Shown piece after piece: positions 30,122 to 36,495 of a stretch of DNA of 37,956 nt. The DNA comes from Lysobacterales bacterium (lineage in GTDB: Bacteria > Pseudomonadota > Gammaproteobacteria > Xanthomonadales > SZUA-36). The stretch lies in NCBI GenBank assembly GCA_028289465.1, contig JANQPM010000012.1, positions 1 to 37,956 on the forward strand, written 5' to 3'. A model generated the notes under the pieces. It searched no databases. It saw only the letters and a list, made by a program, of their open reading frames with translations, and was not told where the DNA came from. Position 1 is the first letter of the stretch. Each line of letters begins with the position of its first letter. A program made the translations under genes and the position numbers.

Positions 30122-30649
30122 ATGTACTGGAAAATGATCGCTGCGATCTTGTTCGCATCCGCCTCATCGACCGCGCTGGCGGAAGTCGAAAGCGCCGGCG
30201 AGACCGGTTTTGTGATCAAACACCGGCTGGAGCTGGCCGCCGAACCGAAAGCAGCCTACCAGGCCTTTGTCGAAAAAATCGGCCAATGGTGGCCGGCCGA
30301 CCACACCTGGTCCGGCGAGGCACGCAACCTCTACCTCGAACCCAAGGCCGGCGGCTGCTTCTGCGAGCGCCTGCCGGACGGCGGCTCTGCACTGCACATG
30401 ACCGTTACCTACATCGCCCCGAGCAAGGAAATCCGCATGACCGGCGGCCTCGGCCCGCTGCAGATGATGGGCATACACGGCGCCATGCAGATCACCCTGG
30501 AGCCGGCAGAACACGGCACCACCCTGAACTTCCGCTACACCGCCACCGGCTACGCCGAAGGCGGCCTCAGCAAACTGGCCGAAATCGTGGACGGTGTGCA
30601 AGGGATGCAGTTGAACGGTTTGAAGGAGCTTTTGGCGGCGGGCCTTTGA
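30122..30649 (+). CDS. Exported SRPBCC (START/Bet v 1-like) protein
   Basis: A 175-aa protein with a signal peptide (MIAAILFASASSTALA). The mature part, FVIKHRLELAAEPKAAYQAF, WWPADHTWSGEARNLYLEPK, MTVTYIAPSKEIRMTGGLGP and a long C-terminal helix, matches the SRPBCC pattern of a hydrophobic-ligand cavity. The ligand is unknown. The gene begins 30 bp after the M20 peptidase and may be co-transcribed with it. Confidence 0.82.
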   Translation: MYWKMIAAILFASASSTALAEVESAGETGFVIKHRLELAAEPKAAYQAFVEKIGQWWPADHTWSGEARNLYLEPKAGGCFCERLPDGGSALHMTVTYIAPSKEIRMTGGLGPLQMMGIHGAMQITLEPAEHGTTLNFRYTATGYAEGGLSKLAEIVDGVQGMQLNGLKELLAAGL

Positions 30650-30763
30650 CTATAAATGGTGATTGGTACGGATACCGCCCTTTTCCGGAGTGAACTGTGG
30701 CTGAGCGCGGAAAACCGGGGGGAAACGGCAGAGATCGAGAGCAAATTTTAGCAGAATGGTGAG

Positions 30764-30869
30764 AATTTAAGACAAAGCGAGCCGTTAACCACGGCTCGTT
30801 TGGGAAAATCAGAAAAAAGCGGTGGAAAACCTTCAACACAGTATCGCCGGACAGGCGACCGGGACAACA
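30764..30869. repeat. Rhs-array intergenic repeat, diverged copy
   Basis: Roughly 70 percent similar by eye to 36184-36290, with the same order of elements: TTTAAGACAA, the hairpin CGAGCCG...CGGCTCG, an A-rich GAAAAA block and CGCCGGACAGGCGACCGGGAC. It lies outside the Rhs array proper, 1 kb left of its last fragment, in the same orientation. Confidence 0.7.
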
Positions 30870-30926
30870 TCTGAGGCTCTTACAGCTAGCTGGGCATAGG
30901 AAACCTACAGCCGGCAATGGTCCGAA

Positions 30927-30962
30927 GGACAGCGCCGGAACACCGCATCCGCGGTGCTGTCC
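30927..30962. repeat. Nested inverted repeat
   Basis: GGACAG (30927-30932) pairs with CTGTCC (30957-30962) and inside it CACCGC (30941-30946) pairs with GCGGTG (30951-30956) around ATCC. No T tract. It could be a small structured RNA end or debris of a mobile element. Confidence 0.55.
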
Positions 30963-31050
30963 CCATCCGGGTCTGTCTGGTAGGGGTAGGTGCTTTGAAT
31001 AACCGGCTGGCCGCTTTCGCACCTAAATCATCAACCCAAGACTTTCGCTC

Positions 31051-31079
31051 TTGAATTTATACCCCTACGGTGATATATA
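31051..31079 (+). promoter_or_regulatory. Promoter of vapBC
   Basis: TTGAAT (31051-31056), 17-base spacer, TATATA (31074-31079). The -10 box lies within the left arm of the operator-like repeat. Confidence 0.55.
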
Positions 31080-31094
31080 CTGTTGATATATATC
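31072..31094. promoter_or_regulatory. Candidate VapBC operator
   Basis: GATATATA (31072-31079) and TATATATC (31087-31094) form an inverted repeat with a 7-base centre over the -10 region; a further palindrome GACAATTGTC lies at 31102-31111. Autorepression by the VapB-VapC complex is the rule in this family. Confidence 0.5.
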
Positions 31095-31148
31095 GCTGAT
31101 CGACAATTGTCATCAATTGCATGATTCGTGATCAGGAGGTGAAGCCCC

Positions 31149-31391
31149 ATGAGAGATACCGCCAAATTATTCAAGAACGGCCGCAGCCAGGCGGTTCGCC
31201 TGCCCCTGGACTACCGTTTTGACGGGGATGAGGTCTTTATCCGCAAAGACCCTGAAACGGGTGAGGTGATTTTGTCCCAGAAACCGGATGACTGGGATGC
31301 CTTTTTCCAATGGCTGGACGCCATTGGTGTGCCGGCGGATTTTATGGACGACCGTGATACCGACCCTATCCCGGAACGGGATTTGTTTTGA
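31149..31391 (+). CDS. vapB: VapB-type antitoxin (AbrB/MazE-like fold)
   Basis: An 80-aa protein, ATG 31149 behind AGGAGGTG. The N-terminal swapped-hairpin DNA-binding part AKLFKNGRSQAVRLPLDYRF is typical of VapB/MazE-like antitoxins, and the acidic C-terminus (DAFFQWLDAIGVPADFMDDR) would wrap around the toxin. It neutralises VapC and with it represses the operon. The TGA overlaps the vapC ATG by one base (TGATG). Confidence 0.92.
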   Translation: MRDTAKLFKNGRSQAVRLPLDYRFDGDEVFIRKDPETGEVILSQKPDDWDAFFQWLDAIGVPADFMDDRDTDPIPERDLF

Positions 31392-31819
31392 TGGGTGACC
31401 CGCGTTATCTGCTGGATACCAATACTGTTAGTTATCTCATAAAGGGGCAGCCATCTGTCGTTCGCACCCATCTGCGGCGCGCGCCGGCGGGCAGTGTCTG
31501 TATCTCTGCGATTACCGAAGCGGAGTTGCGCCACGGCGTGGCTAAAAAACCGGAAGCCAAGCGGCTGCCGGCAGCCGTCCATGGCTTCTTAGGCCGGGTG
31601 GACATTCTGCCCTGGGATTCTGCCGCGGCGACCGCTTATGCCGCTTTCCACGTCGCTTGTGAGCAAGCCGGTAAAGCCTTGAGTACCCTGGATATGCTGA
31701 TTGCGGCTCACGCCATCGCCGCTGAGGCCGCGTTAATTACCAGTGACAAAGCCTTCTACCAGATGGCTGATCACCTAGTTCTGAAAGACTGGGCACAACC
31801 ACTGAAATCATCGGATTAG
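31391..31819 (+). CDS. vapC: VapC PIN-domain ribonuclease toxin
   Basis: A 142-aa PIN protein. The acidic metal-binding residues are in place: Asp in YLLDTNTVSYLI, Glu in ITEAELRHG, Asp in STLDMLIAAHAI and Asp in LITSDKAFYQM. VapC toxins cut tRNA or rRNA in Mg-dependent fashion. ATG 31391 overlaps the vapB stop, so toxin translation depends on antitoxin translation. It faces the minus-strand Rhs debris that starts 36 bp further on. Confidence 0.95.
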   Translation: MGDPRYLLDTNTVSYLIKGQPSVVRTHLRRAPAGSVCISAITEAELRHGVAKKPEAKRLPAAVHGFLGRVDILPWDSAAATAYAAFHVACEQAGKALSTLDMLIAAHAIAAEAALITSDKAFYQMADHLVLKDWAQPLKSSD

Positions 31820-31833
31820 GACCCAGATGTCAG

Positions 31834-31879
31834 GTTGCACGTAAAACTGGCCCCCTAAGTTGCATTTAAATTTGACCCC
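31834..31879. repeat. Two near-direct 21-bp repeats, IS-end-like
   Basis: GTTGCACGTAAAACTGGCCC (31834-31853) and GTTGCATTTAAATTTGACCC (31859-31878) repeat with a 25-bp period. Such staggered subterminal repeats around GTAAAACTGG-type sequence resemble the ends of IS21-like elements. No transposase is present. They sit exactly where the rhs fragment ends. Confidence 0.5.
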
Positions 31880-32544
31880 TCTCGTACCCCGGAAGCCAGT
31901 TCGTTGGCTAGGGTTTTTCGGCAGCGCTTTTGCAGAAAATGCTTCGCATCTTCCACGTCCCCGGCCACCGCGTTGCCGCGGGTCAGGTTGCCGTTGGCAT
32001 CGTAGGCGTACTCGGCGGTACTATTGTCTTTCAGGGTGACTTGATCCACCGCATTCGGACCCGGTGCGGCCGTTGCCTGGCTGCAGCCGGTAATGGTCCG
32101 CAATATGCCGTGGCTATAAGCATCCCCACTAGTGGGGTCGATACTGAAGTCGGTCTTCTTCCTGAAGTTGCCCATCGCATCGTAGCGGTAGGCCACCTGG
32201 CTGCCTGGGATCAGGGTCCGGTTCTGGCCGATGCCGTCGTATGGCGTGACGCTCCTGAGGCGGTGTAGCTGATCGTAGGTGTAGCTCTCTTCCCGGTTGG
32301 CGCTTTCTGATCGGGTCAGGGCCAGGTTGCCCCACAGGTCGTATTCGTAGTCAAACTGCAGATAGGTCGTGCCGCCGCTGGCGCTGTCGGTCACCCGCAG
32401 TTCCTGCAACTGGCCGGTCGGGCCGTAGGTCGGCCGGTGGTTGTACAGGCCGTTGTAGTGGAACTGCCACACGCCCAGGTTCGGGTCGGAGAGCTGGGTG
32501 CGCTGGCCCAGGGCGTTGAACCAGTAGTCGGTAGCACTGCAGCG
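31855..32544 (-). pseudogene. rhs core fragment (YD repeats), broken at both ends
   Basis: The frame is open from directly after the TAA of the immunity-like gene (32545) and reads DYWFNALGQRTQLSDPNLGV, FHYNGLYNHRPTYGPTGQLQ, DYEYDLWGNLALTRSESANR, YTYDQLHRLRSVTPYDGIGQ and YAYDANGNLTRGNAVAGD: YD/RHS repeats that form the shell around Rhs toxins. There is no start codon with a ribosome site, no N-terminal delivery domain and no toxin tip. The left end dissolves into unrelated sequence at the IS-like repeats. It shares a 23-bp identical block with the fragment at 33601. Confidence 0.85.
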
Positions 32545-33333
32545 TTAATTCAGAGTTTCTTCTCCTTGGGCGTTCCGGCGCCAGCTTAGGATCAGATCAT
32601 TAACTTTGTTATCAATTTCACGCCATTGTGGGAGGTGGCGTGCATGATAATAATAAAAAATTCCATAGTCGTTTTTCTGATGTTTATACTGGACACGGCA
32701 AATTTCGTTCTCTGTTCCCCTAGAGCATTCCATAAATATATGATGACCTCTTGCTGACTCGCCAATCCAGACAATATCGCTACTATGCAGGCTCTCATAA
32801 CCTGAAAGTCCAAACTGAGTGGTTTTACTTTCGGGCTCTACTAATTCGAATCTAATACTTCTATCAAGCAGAACATCGGCGGTCTGGATGTTATTTCCGC
32901 GCCTACCGTAAAAAGTAAGATCAATTCTGTCAGGGTGAAATGGATCAATGAAATTCTTGCGGGTATACCCATGATAGTCTGGTAAGAAAATTCTTGCGCT
33001 CAGAGATCTCCTCTCATCCAGGGTATTCGAATACCCGCCCCGCTCAGTCAGATAATTCATCGGTACAACATAGTCATACTCGCCTACCTTAACTTTCACA
33101 GGGGCATCACTGATATTCTTGCTTTTCTCCAGCGACTCACGCAGCGCCTTGAGAGCCCCATCACGCTGTTCCTCCGGCCAACCATCGGCCAACCTTAGCA
33201 AATCCGCTTCACTGATCGGCTCCAGTATGTCTGGATTGCTAACCACTGGAGGCTTAGTGCTTTTATTCGCACTTACCATCATCACTATTACTGCTGATAA
33301 GCCAACAGTCAGAAAGAAAACTAATTTCTTCAT
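32545..33333 (-). CDS. Membrane-anchored or exported protein, candidate immunity protein of an orphan Rhs tip
   Basis: A 262-aa protein not recognised as a family. It begins MKKLVFFLTVGLSAVIVMMV, a signal peptide or membrane anchor, and is otherwise hydrophilic (DLLRLADGWPEEQRDGALKA, FLPDYHGYTRKNFIDPFHPD, HHIFMECSRGTENEICRVQY). It starts 18 bp after the stop of the toxin-tip fragment at 33352, the usual place of an immunity gene, and is AT-richer than the core genome. An envelope location would mean the toxin acts in the periplasm or membrane. Its stop is in frame with the rhs fragment that follows, so it was joined there by recombination. Role inferred from position only. Confidence 0.6.
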   Translation of the reverse strand: MKKLVFFLTVGLSAVIVMMVSANKSTKPPVVSNPDILEPISEADLLRLADGWPEEQRDGALKALRESLEKSKNISDAPVKVKVGEYDYVVPMNYLTERGGYSNTLDERRSLSARIFLPDYHGYTRKNFIDPFHPDRIDLTFYGRRGNNIQTADVLLDRSIRFELVEPESKTTQFGLSGYESLHSSDIVWIGESARGHHIFMECSRGTENEICRVQYKHQKNDYGIFYYYHARHLPQWREIDNKVNDLILSWRRNAQGEETLN

Positions 33334-33351
33334 GGTTCCATACCCTTCTAC

Positions 33352-33606
33352 TTAAGGTTCCACCAGTGGTGGCTCGCCCTCTTTGATAAGTATGGTCAAA
33401 AATGCCTTAACAGAAGGCCACCTGATGCTCCCAGCAATGTCATCATACGCCAGGAAGCTATGAGTGCCCAAAGTTGCCCTTATAGCTTGGCCCCAGGCAT
33501 TCTCGAACTTATACAATTCATAAGAATTACCGGATATTATTTCCCCAACCGTCTGACCATTTTCTCCAAACGGTAAGTCCCAGTAATAGAATGACCCACC
33601 CCATCC
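33352..33606 (-). pseudogene. Orphan Rhs C-terminal toxin tip (unrecognised), out of frame with the rhs core
   Basis: In the frame ending at the TAA 33352-33354 the minus strand reads GGWGGSFYYWDLPFGENGQT, VGEIISGNSYELYKFENAWG, QAIRATLGTHSFLAYDDIAG and SIRWPSVKAFLTILIKEGEP, about 84 residues. It has no start of its own. The rhs core fragment to its right ends in NGLYNHRR in another frame, so the junction contains a frameshift or was formed by recombination. The tip-immunity order (candidate immunity gene 18 bp downstream) is that of a polymorphic toxin cassette. I do not recognise the toxin fold. Confidence 0.55.
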
Positions 33607-33778
33607 GCCGGTGGTTGTACAGGCCGTTGCCGTATTCCTCCACGCTCACCTGGCCGCGGGCGGTCATCTGGTGCACTCGGCGGTAGAAGCCGCCGCTGGC
33701 ATAGTCCAGCGAGTTGCCTTCCCGTTCCAGATAGCCCGCCTTGGTGTAGCCGAGGTAGCGCCGACACTGTTCGTGTGT
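33601..33778 (-). pseudogene. Short rhs core fragment
   Basis: Open from an in-frame TAA at 33779-33781, reading EQCRRYLGYTKAGYLEREGN, SLDYASGGFYRRVHQMTARG and QVSVEEYGNGLYNHRR: clear rhs/YD repeat sequence. It stops resembling Rhs at 33607, where a 23-bp block (33607-33629) identical to 32433-32455 lies. It is a relic of the gene that once carried the tip at 33352. Confidence 0.75.
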
Positions 33779-33891
33779 TTACGGTAAGAAGCCAGCACCA
33801 AAGGCTGAGACAGGTGTTTTGATCAACGATCAGAGGATGAATTTATGGTAGGGCGAGGGAAATGTTTACGGAAAATCCAAGCTTGCTTCAT

Positions 33892-33920
33892 AAAAAAGGG
33901 CTGCCGGGAAGGGCAACCCC
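33892..33920 (-). terminator. Rho-independent terminator after the EF-Tu-like gene
   Basis: On the minus strand GGGTTGCC, a 6-base loop and GGCAGCCC (one G-U pair) are followed by TTTTTT, 27 bp after the stop at 33947. It separates this immunity-type gene from the older rhs fragments to the left. Confidence 0.8.
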
Positions 33921-33946
33921 TTAAAAAACAATGAACAGGACAGTAT

Positions 33947-34234
33947 TTACTCGCGGACTTCAAGAATTTCTAAGACAACCCCTTCGCCAAGCGGTTCTTC
34001 GCCTTCATAAAAGTAAAACTTAGTACCCTTTTGACAGTTTGCAGATAGAAAAGTCACTTCAACCATGCCTTCTTCACCAGGTTGAAAGGCTGATCGATCA
34101 AGAAGTGTTATTTTCCCAGATGTAAGCCCTTCTGTAAGGACGTTGAATAGGGGCCGATAACCGCTTTCGAAAGCAGCTTGCCGTTTTTTCTCTCCGCTGT
34201 AGAGCGTCAACATTGCTTGGATCTTAACCATCAT
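33947..34234 (-). CDS. Small protein resembling EF-Tu domain III, candidate immunity protein
   Basis: A 95-aa protein with no GTPase domain. Its chain follows EF-Tu domain III: IQAMLTLYSGEKKRQAAFES then GYRPLFNV (EF-Tu: [25 protein letters not shown]), SGKITLLDRSAFQPGEEGMV (EF-Tu: TGTI...VMPGD) and GTKFYFYEGEEPLGEGVVLE (EF-Tu: GLRFAIREGGRTVGAGVV). The comparison is from memory. It starts 34 bp after a toxin-tip fragment and ends at a terminator, so it is probably an immunity gene. A mimic of EF-Tu could act as decoy or partner for a toxin that binds or modifies EF-Tu. The similarity is seen; the role is inferred. Confidence 0.7.
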   Translation of the reverse strand: MMVKIQAMLTLYSGEKKRQAAFESGYRPLFNVLTEGLTSGKITLLDRSAFQPGEEGMVEVTFLSANCQKGTKFYFYEGEEPLGEGVVLEILEVRE

Positions 34235-34268
34235 GGCACCACTGGGCTAAATTTAATCGGGAATGCTT

Positions 34269-34517
34269 TCAATAAATGGAGTTGGTTGGCTGGAATAGCA
34301 ACCGCTGGCATACCATCAGCTTAACGTTAATAAACAGCATATCATTACCTACAATCTGCAGGTTTCCAGTGTCATCAAGAACAAATCTAAACTTGCTCGC
34401 ATATCGATAAAACACATTTGGTGCTCGTGGCACATCAGATTCGTTTCTGATGTTAACCAGGATAGTTATATAACTGTGATTATTCACGTGATTATTGCCA
34501 AAAGCACCATGGCCCAA
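34269..34517 (-). pseudogene. Fragment of an Rhs C-terminal tip sharing an 82-bp block with the current tip
   Basis: The frame (TTG 34517, open a little further to 34550) reads LLGHGAFGNNHVNNHSYITI, LVNIRNESDVPRAPNVFYRY, then ASKFRFVLDDTGNLQIVGND and MLFINV before unrelated residues and a stop. The ASKFRF to LFINV part is coded by 82 bp identical to 37327-37408 in the toxin at the right edge; outside that block the two differ. It looks like a truncated or recombined toxin tip of the same family. It could still be a short expressed protein, but lacks a ribosome site. Confidence 0.6.
34321..34402. repeat. 82-bp perfect direct repeat, copy 1
   Basis: Identical base for base to 37327-37408 (starts TTAACGTTAATAAACAGCAT, ends AAACTTGCTCGCAT), with a sharp loss of identity at both ends. 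No mismatch in 82 bp implies a recent exchange or strong purifying conversion. Confidence 0.95.
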
Positions 34518-34561
34518 TAAGCCTTGTACGGAATCATCAAGTAAATACTATCGCGATATAT

Positions 34562-34903
34562 TTATTCCTCTTCCTTTTTGGAAACAGAGCCCGTCGCTAG
34601 CTTTTTGAGGTGGTTTTCAAATGCCAACTCAGCCTCCACTATCAGCGTCCCCGTAGGGTGGTTGAGTGGCCACGTGTCAACTATCAAGTGCCAAAGACCT
34701 ATAACTCTAAAAGGTTTAGGTATCTCACTGTCGTTTACTTCCACCAAATGGGTCAACATTTCCCGTAATTTCTCATGAATAGATTCGAGTTGTTTACGTG
34801 GGGCAATTTTTACCTCCCTGGCGTCATAGCGACCAAGTTCATCATTAATACCAGCGATTGCCCACCCCAACTTAAGCCGAACTTTGTCAAACTGAGTAGT
34901 CAT
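34562..34903 (-). CDS. Orphan immunity-like protein, 113 aa
   Basis: Not recognised. ATG 34903 has AAGG upstream. The protein is soluble, charged and mainly helical: MTTQFDKVRLKLGWAIAGIN, QLESIHEKLREMLTHLVEVN, RVIGLWHLIVDTWPLNHPTG and a Lys/Glu-rich end KKLATGSVSKKEEE. It lies between two toxin-immunity modules, has no toxin tip directly upstream, and is preceded by the 24-bp repeat core at 34918. That is typical for an immunity gene kept after its toxin was lost. Cytosolic location implies a cytosolic toxin. Function inferred from position. Confidence 0.6.
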   Translation of the reverse strand: MTTQFDKVRLKLGWAIAGINDELGRYDAREVKIAPRKQLESIHEKLREMLTHLVEVNDSEIPKPFRVIGLWHLIVDTWPLNHPTGTLIVEAELAFENHLKKLATGSVSKKEEE

Positions 34904-34917
34904 ATCGGGTTACCTTC

Positions 34918-34941
34918 TACCGCCGGACACTCGGACGGGAC
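34918..34941. repeat. Rhs-array repeat core (CCGGACACTCGGACGGGAC)
   Basis: 24 bases identical to 36264-36287, here right in front of the orphan immunity-like gene at 34562. Only the core is kept; the hairpin half seen in the other copies is missing. Confidence 0.75.
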
Positions 34942-34972
34942 ACCGCGCAGAAACTCTTTGGTGACAGAGAAG

Positions 34973-35203
34973 TTATTCTTCTTCCTCGCATGCTTGAAAG
35001 ATCTGAAACGTATTGTGATTGAAGATTTTTAGTCTTCCATAACCAACGTCGATCATTATATTTCGGCACCGACAGGCAATATCATCTTCTGGTTTAGATG
35101 GAATAATTTCATTACATTCTAAGCATTCATAGAAGATACCTGATCCTGCTGGATACCCAGACCCAGGATTAAAGTCAATGTAACTTTTCTTGGTTGCCAA
35201 CAT
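34973..35203 (-). CDS. Small Cys-rich protein, candidate immunity protein of the TNT toxin
   Basis: A 76-aa protein whose ATG lies 4 bases after the stop of the TNT-domain gene; AGGT in the toxin end serves as ribosome site. FYECLECNEIIPSKPEDDIA followed by CRCRNIMIDVGYGRL holds CxxC and CxC pairs that could bind zinc. Gene order and coupling are those of an immunity gene; the immunity factor of mycobacterial TNT (IFT) is a larger unrelated protein, so this would be a different solution. Not otherwise recognised. Confidence 0.65.
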   Translation of the reverse strand: MLATKKSYIDFNPGSGYPAGSGIFYECLECNEIIPSKPEDDIACRCRNIMIDVGYGRLKIFNHNTFQIFQACEEEE

Positions 35204-35207
35204 AAAA

Positions 35208-36083
35208 TCATTTACCTACTTGTCTTAAAAAGCCTTGATCAATTAAATCTTGGACCGTTCTTCGACCCAGATCAAACTGCAACCCGCCACCCAATTGATT
35301 AAACCAGGGAGCCACCACACCCGCATCTACGGTAAAAGGTCTGACAACTTCAAATTGATTTAGAGCCCTTGTCTCTGACCCGAAAGGCAGTGACCGTTGC
35401 CACATAGGCGTTCTGGCAGGTGATAAGAAAGATCCAAAATTACTTCCAAACCGGTCAAGTTGGGTACCGGGCAGTAGCGTAAACGGTGCCGATAGCCCAT
35501 CGAAACCCCTATTGGGAGGGTAATATGGAACCAATTTCCCCGCAGAAGTCGGATCATGCCTTAGCATTGGGATCGCATCATCAGCGGGTGCTGCTAACCT
35601 ACCCAACCTAGCATAGGGCAAGAATAGCCCTATTCCCGCAAGAGTCCGTGACGCAGAACTATCAGTTATTAGCGTCCTACCGGATGCTAACTCATAAATG
35701 GATAGTGCAATCCCACCGACACCTGTTAGATTAACGCCAAGCTCAACTACGGCAAGTGCTCCTTCAATATTTGGTGGCGGTTTCAAATAATCAAGTTCTG
35801 GGTTACGCAACCAAGCAGGAATTGTTGGCGTGCCCGCCGCAACAAAGCCCGAGATACGAAACTGCCCGTTTCCTAGATTGACAGCACCGTTATCAAAGAC
35901 CACGCCCGGCAGATCAAGACGGCCAACCGGAACATCACTTGTCGGCAATCCAATATCTGCACTAGTGCCAAGGCCTAGATTATCAAACCCGCCAACACCC
36001 CCTTCACCCGGGTCAGACGGCTGGCCCGCTCGGCCGGGACCAAACAGTCCGGCACCGAATGACGGACCACCAATCGGCTGCAC
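35208..36083 (-). CDS. Orphan Rhs tip with C-terminal TNT (NAD+ glycohydrolase) domain
   Basis: A 291-aa frame from GTG 36083; the frame is open further upstream to about 36230 through linker residues NWFGGGVQPIGG. Residues 1-35 (GGPSFGAGLFGPGRAGQPSD then PGEGGVGG) equal the linker of the current Rhs tip at 37830-37956. Residues 60-170 are a Gly/hydrophobic pre-toxin region. Residues about 186-289 match the tuberculosis necrotizing toxin domain: YYPPNRGFDG, LLPGTQLDRFGSNFGSFLSP, RSLPFGS, VVRPFTVDAGVVAPWFNQLG and GGLQFDL, with the family's Arg (DRFG) and Gln (GGGLQ) in place. TNT enzymes destroy NAD+. The gene lacks the Rhs core, so it is a displaced cassette. It may be expressed only after recombination onto the rhs gene. 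Confidence 0.85.
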   Translation of the reverse strand: MQPIGGPSFGAGLFGPGRAGQPSDPGEGGVGGFDNLGLGTSADIGLPTSDVPVGRLDLPGVVFDNGAVNLGNGQFRISGFVAAGTPTIPAWLRNPELDYLKPPPNIEGALAVVELGVNLTGVGGIALSIYELASGRTLITDSSASRTLAGIGLFLPYARLGRLAAPADDAIPMLRHDPTSAGKLVPYYPPNRGFDGLSAPFTLLPGTQLDRFGSNFGSFLSPARTPMWQRSLPFGSETRALNQFEVVRPFTVDAGVVAPWFNQLGGGLQFDLGRRTVQDLIDQGFLRQVGK

Positions 36084-36111
36084 GCCGCCACCAAACCAGT
36101 TGCCAGCACCA
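35979..36111. repeat. Rhs linker repeat, copy 1
   Basis: About 133 bp matching 37824-37956 up to the window edge; in the last 120 bp I count 5 mismatches. It codes the Gly/Pro linker that joins the Rhs core to the variable tip, and would serve as a crossover site for tip exchange. Confidence 0.9.
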
Positions 36112-36183
36112 ACACAAGAAACCGTGCGGTTACAAATCGAGCCACCACGTCGTACGCCGCCGCTGTCGTCTCCGACTCGAAAG

Positions 36184-36290
36184 GATTTAAGACAACCCGA
36201 GCCGCTGTTAACGGCTCGGGCAGGAAAAACTAACGAAAAAGGGAGCGAAAAACTTCAGCCAACTACCGCCGGACACTCGGACGGGACAAT
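36184..36290. repeat. Rhs-array intergenic repeat, full copy
   Basis: Contains TTTAAGACAA, the hairpin CCGAGCC-GCTGTTAAC-GGCTCGG, an A-rich block and CTACCGCCGGACACTCGGAC. A diverged full copy is at 30764-30869 and the 24-bp core alone at 34918-34941. It lies between a truncated immunity gene and the TNT tip. Confidence 0.85.
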
Positions 36291-36450
36291 TTTCCAATCG
36301 AACGGCTGGTACTTCGTCCCACAAACCCTCTCCAATCCCTGTAAAGGGAACTTCACAAAAAAGTTTTCGCGAGATTAACTCAGCGAGATTCTCTAAAGCC
36401 AAATCATGCTTGAAATAAACATATGCAGAAAAGCTTTTTAACATAGCCAT
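36264..36450 (-). pseudogene. Truncated immunity-like gene running into the repeat
   Basis: From ATG 36450 (or 36444) the frame reads MLKSFSAYVYFKHDLALENL, AELISRKLFCEVPFTGIGEG and LWDEVPAVRLEN and then enters the repeat (PVRVSGGSWLK...), where it ends at 36208 in repeat-coded residues. The first 54 residues look like a genuine immunity protein start (cytosolic, amphipathic). The 3' part has been replaced by the repeat. I infer an immunity gene cut by recombination. Confidence 0.5.
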
Positions 36451-36495
36451 TTACAGCACTTCGAGAAAAGAGCTTACCGTCAATTACGTTGAGAA

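Larger units (their letters stand above)
30650..31070. other. Non-coding stretch at the left border of the Rhs/VapBC region
   Basis: No gene is convincing. It holds the diverged copy of the Rhs-array repeat (30764-30869) and a GC-rich cruciform (30927-30962). The DNA may mark the border of an accessory region. Confidence 0.5.

Noticed and set aside
33537..33767. A 76-aa Arg/Pro-rich protein on the minus strand
   Set aside because: Out-of-frame reading of the rhs relic, whose correct frame gives YLGYTKAGYLEREGNSLDYA.
35830..36378. Pro-rich plus-strand frame opposite the TNT cassette linker
   Set aside because: Antisense of the Gly/Pro-rich Rhs linker and the intergenic repeat; no start site and no conserved pattern.
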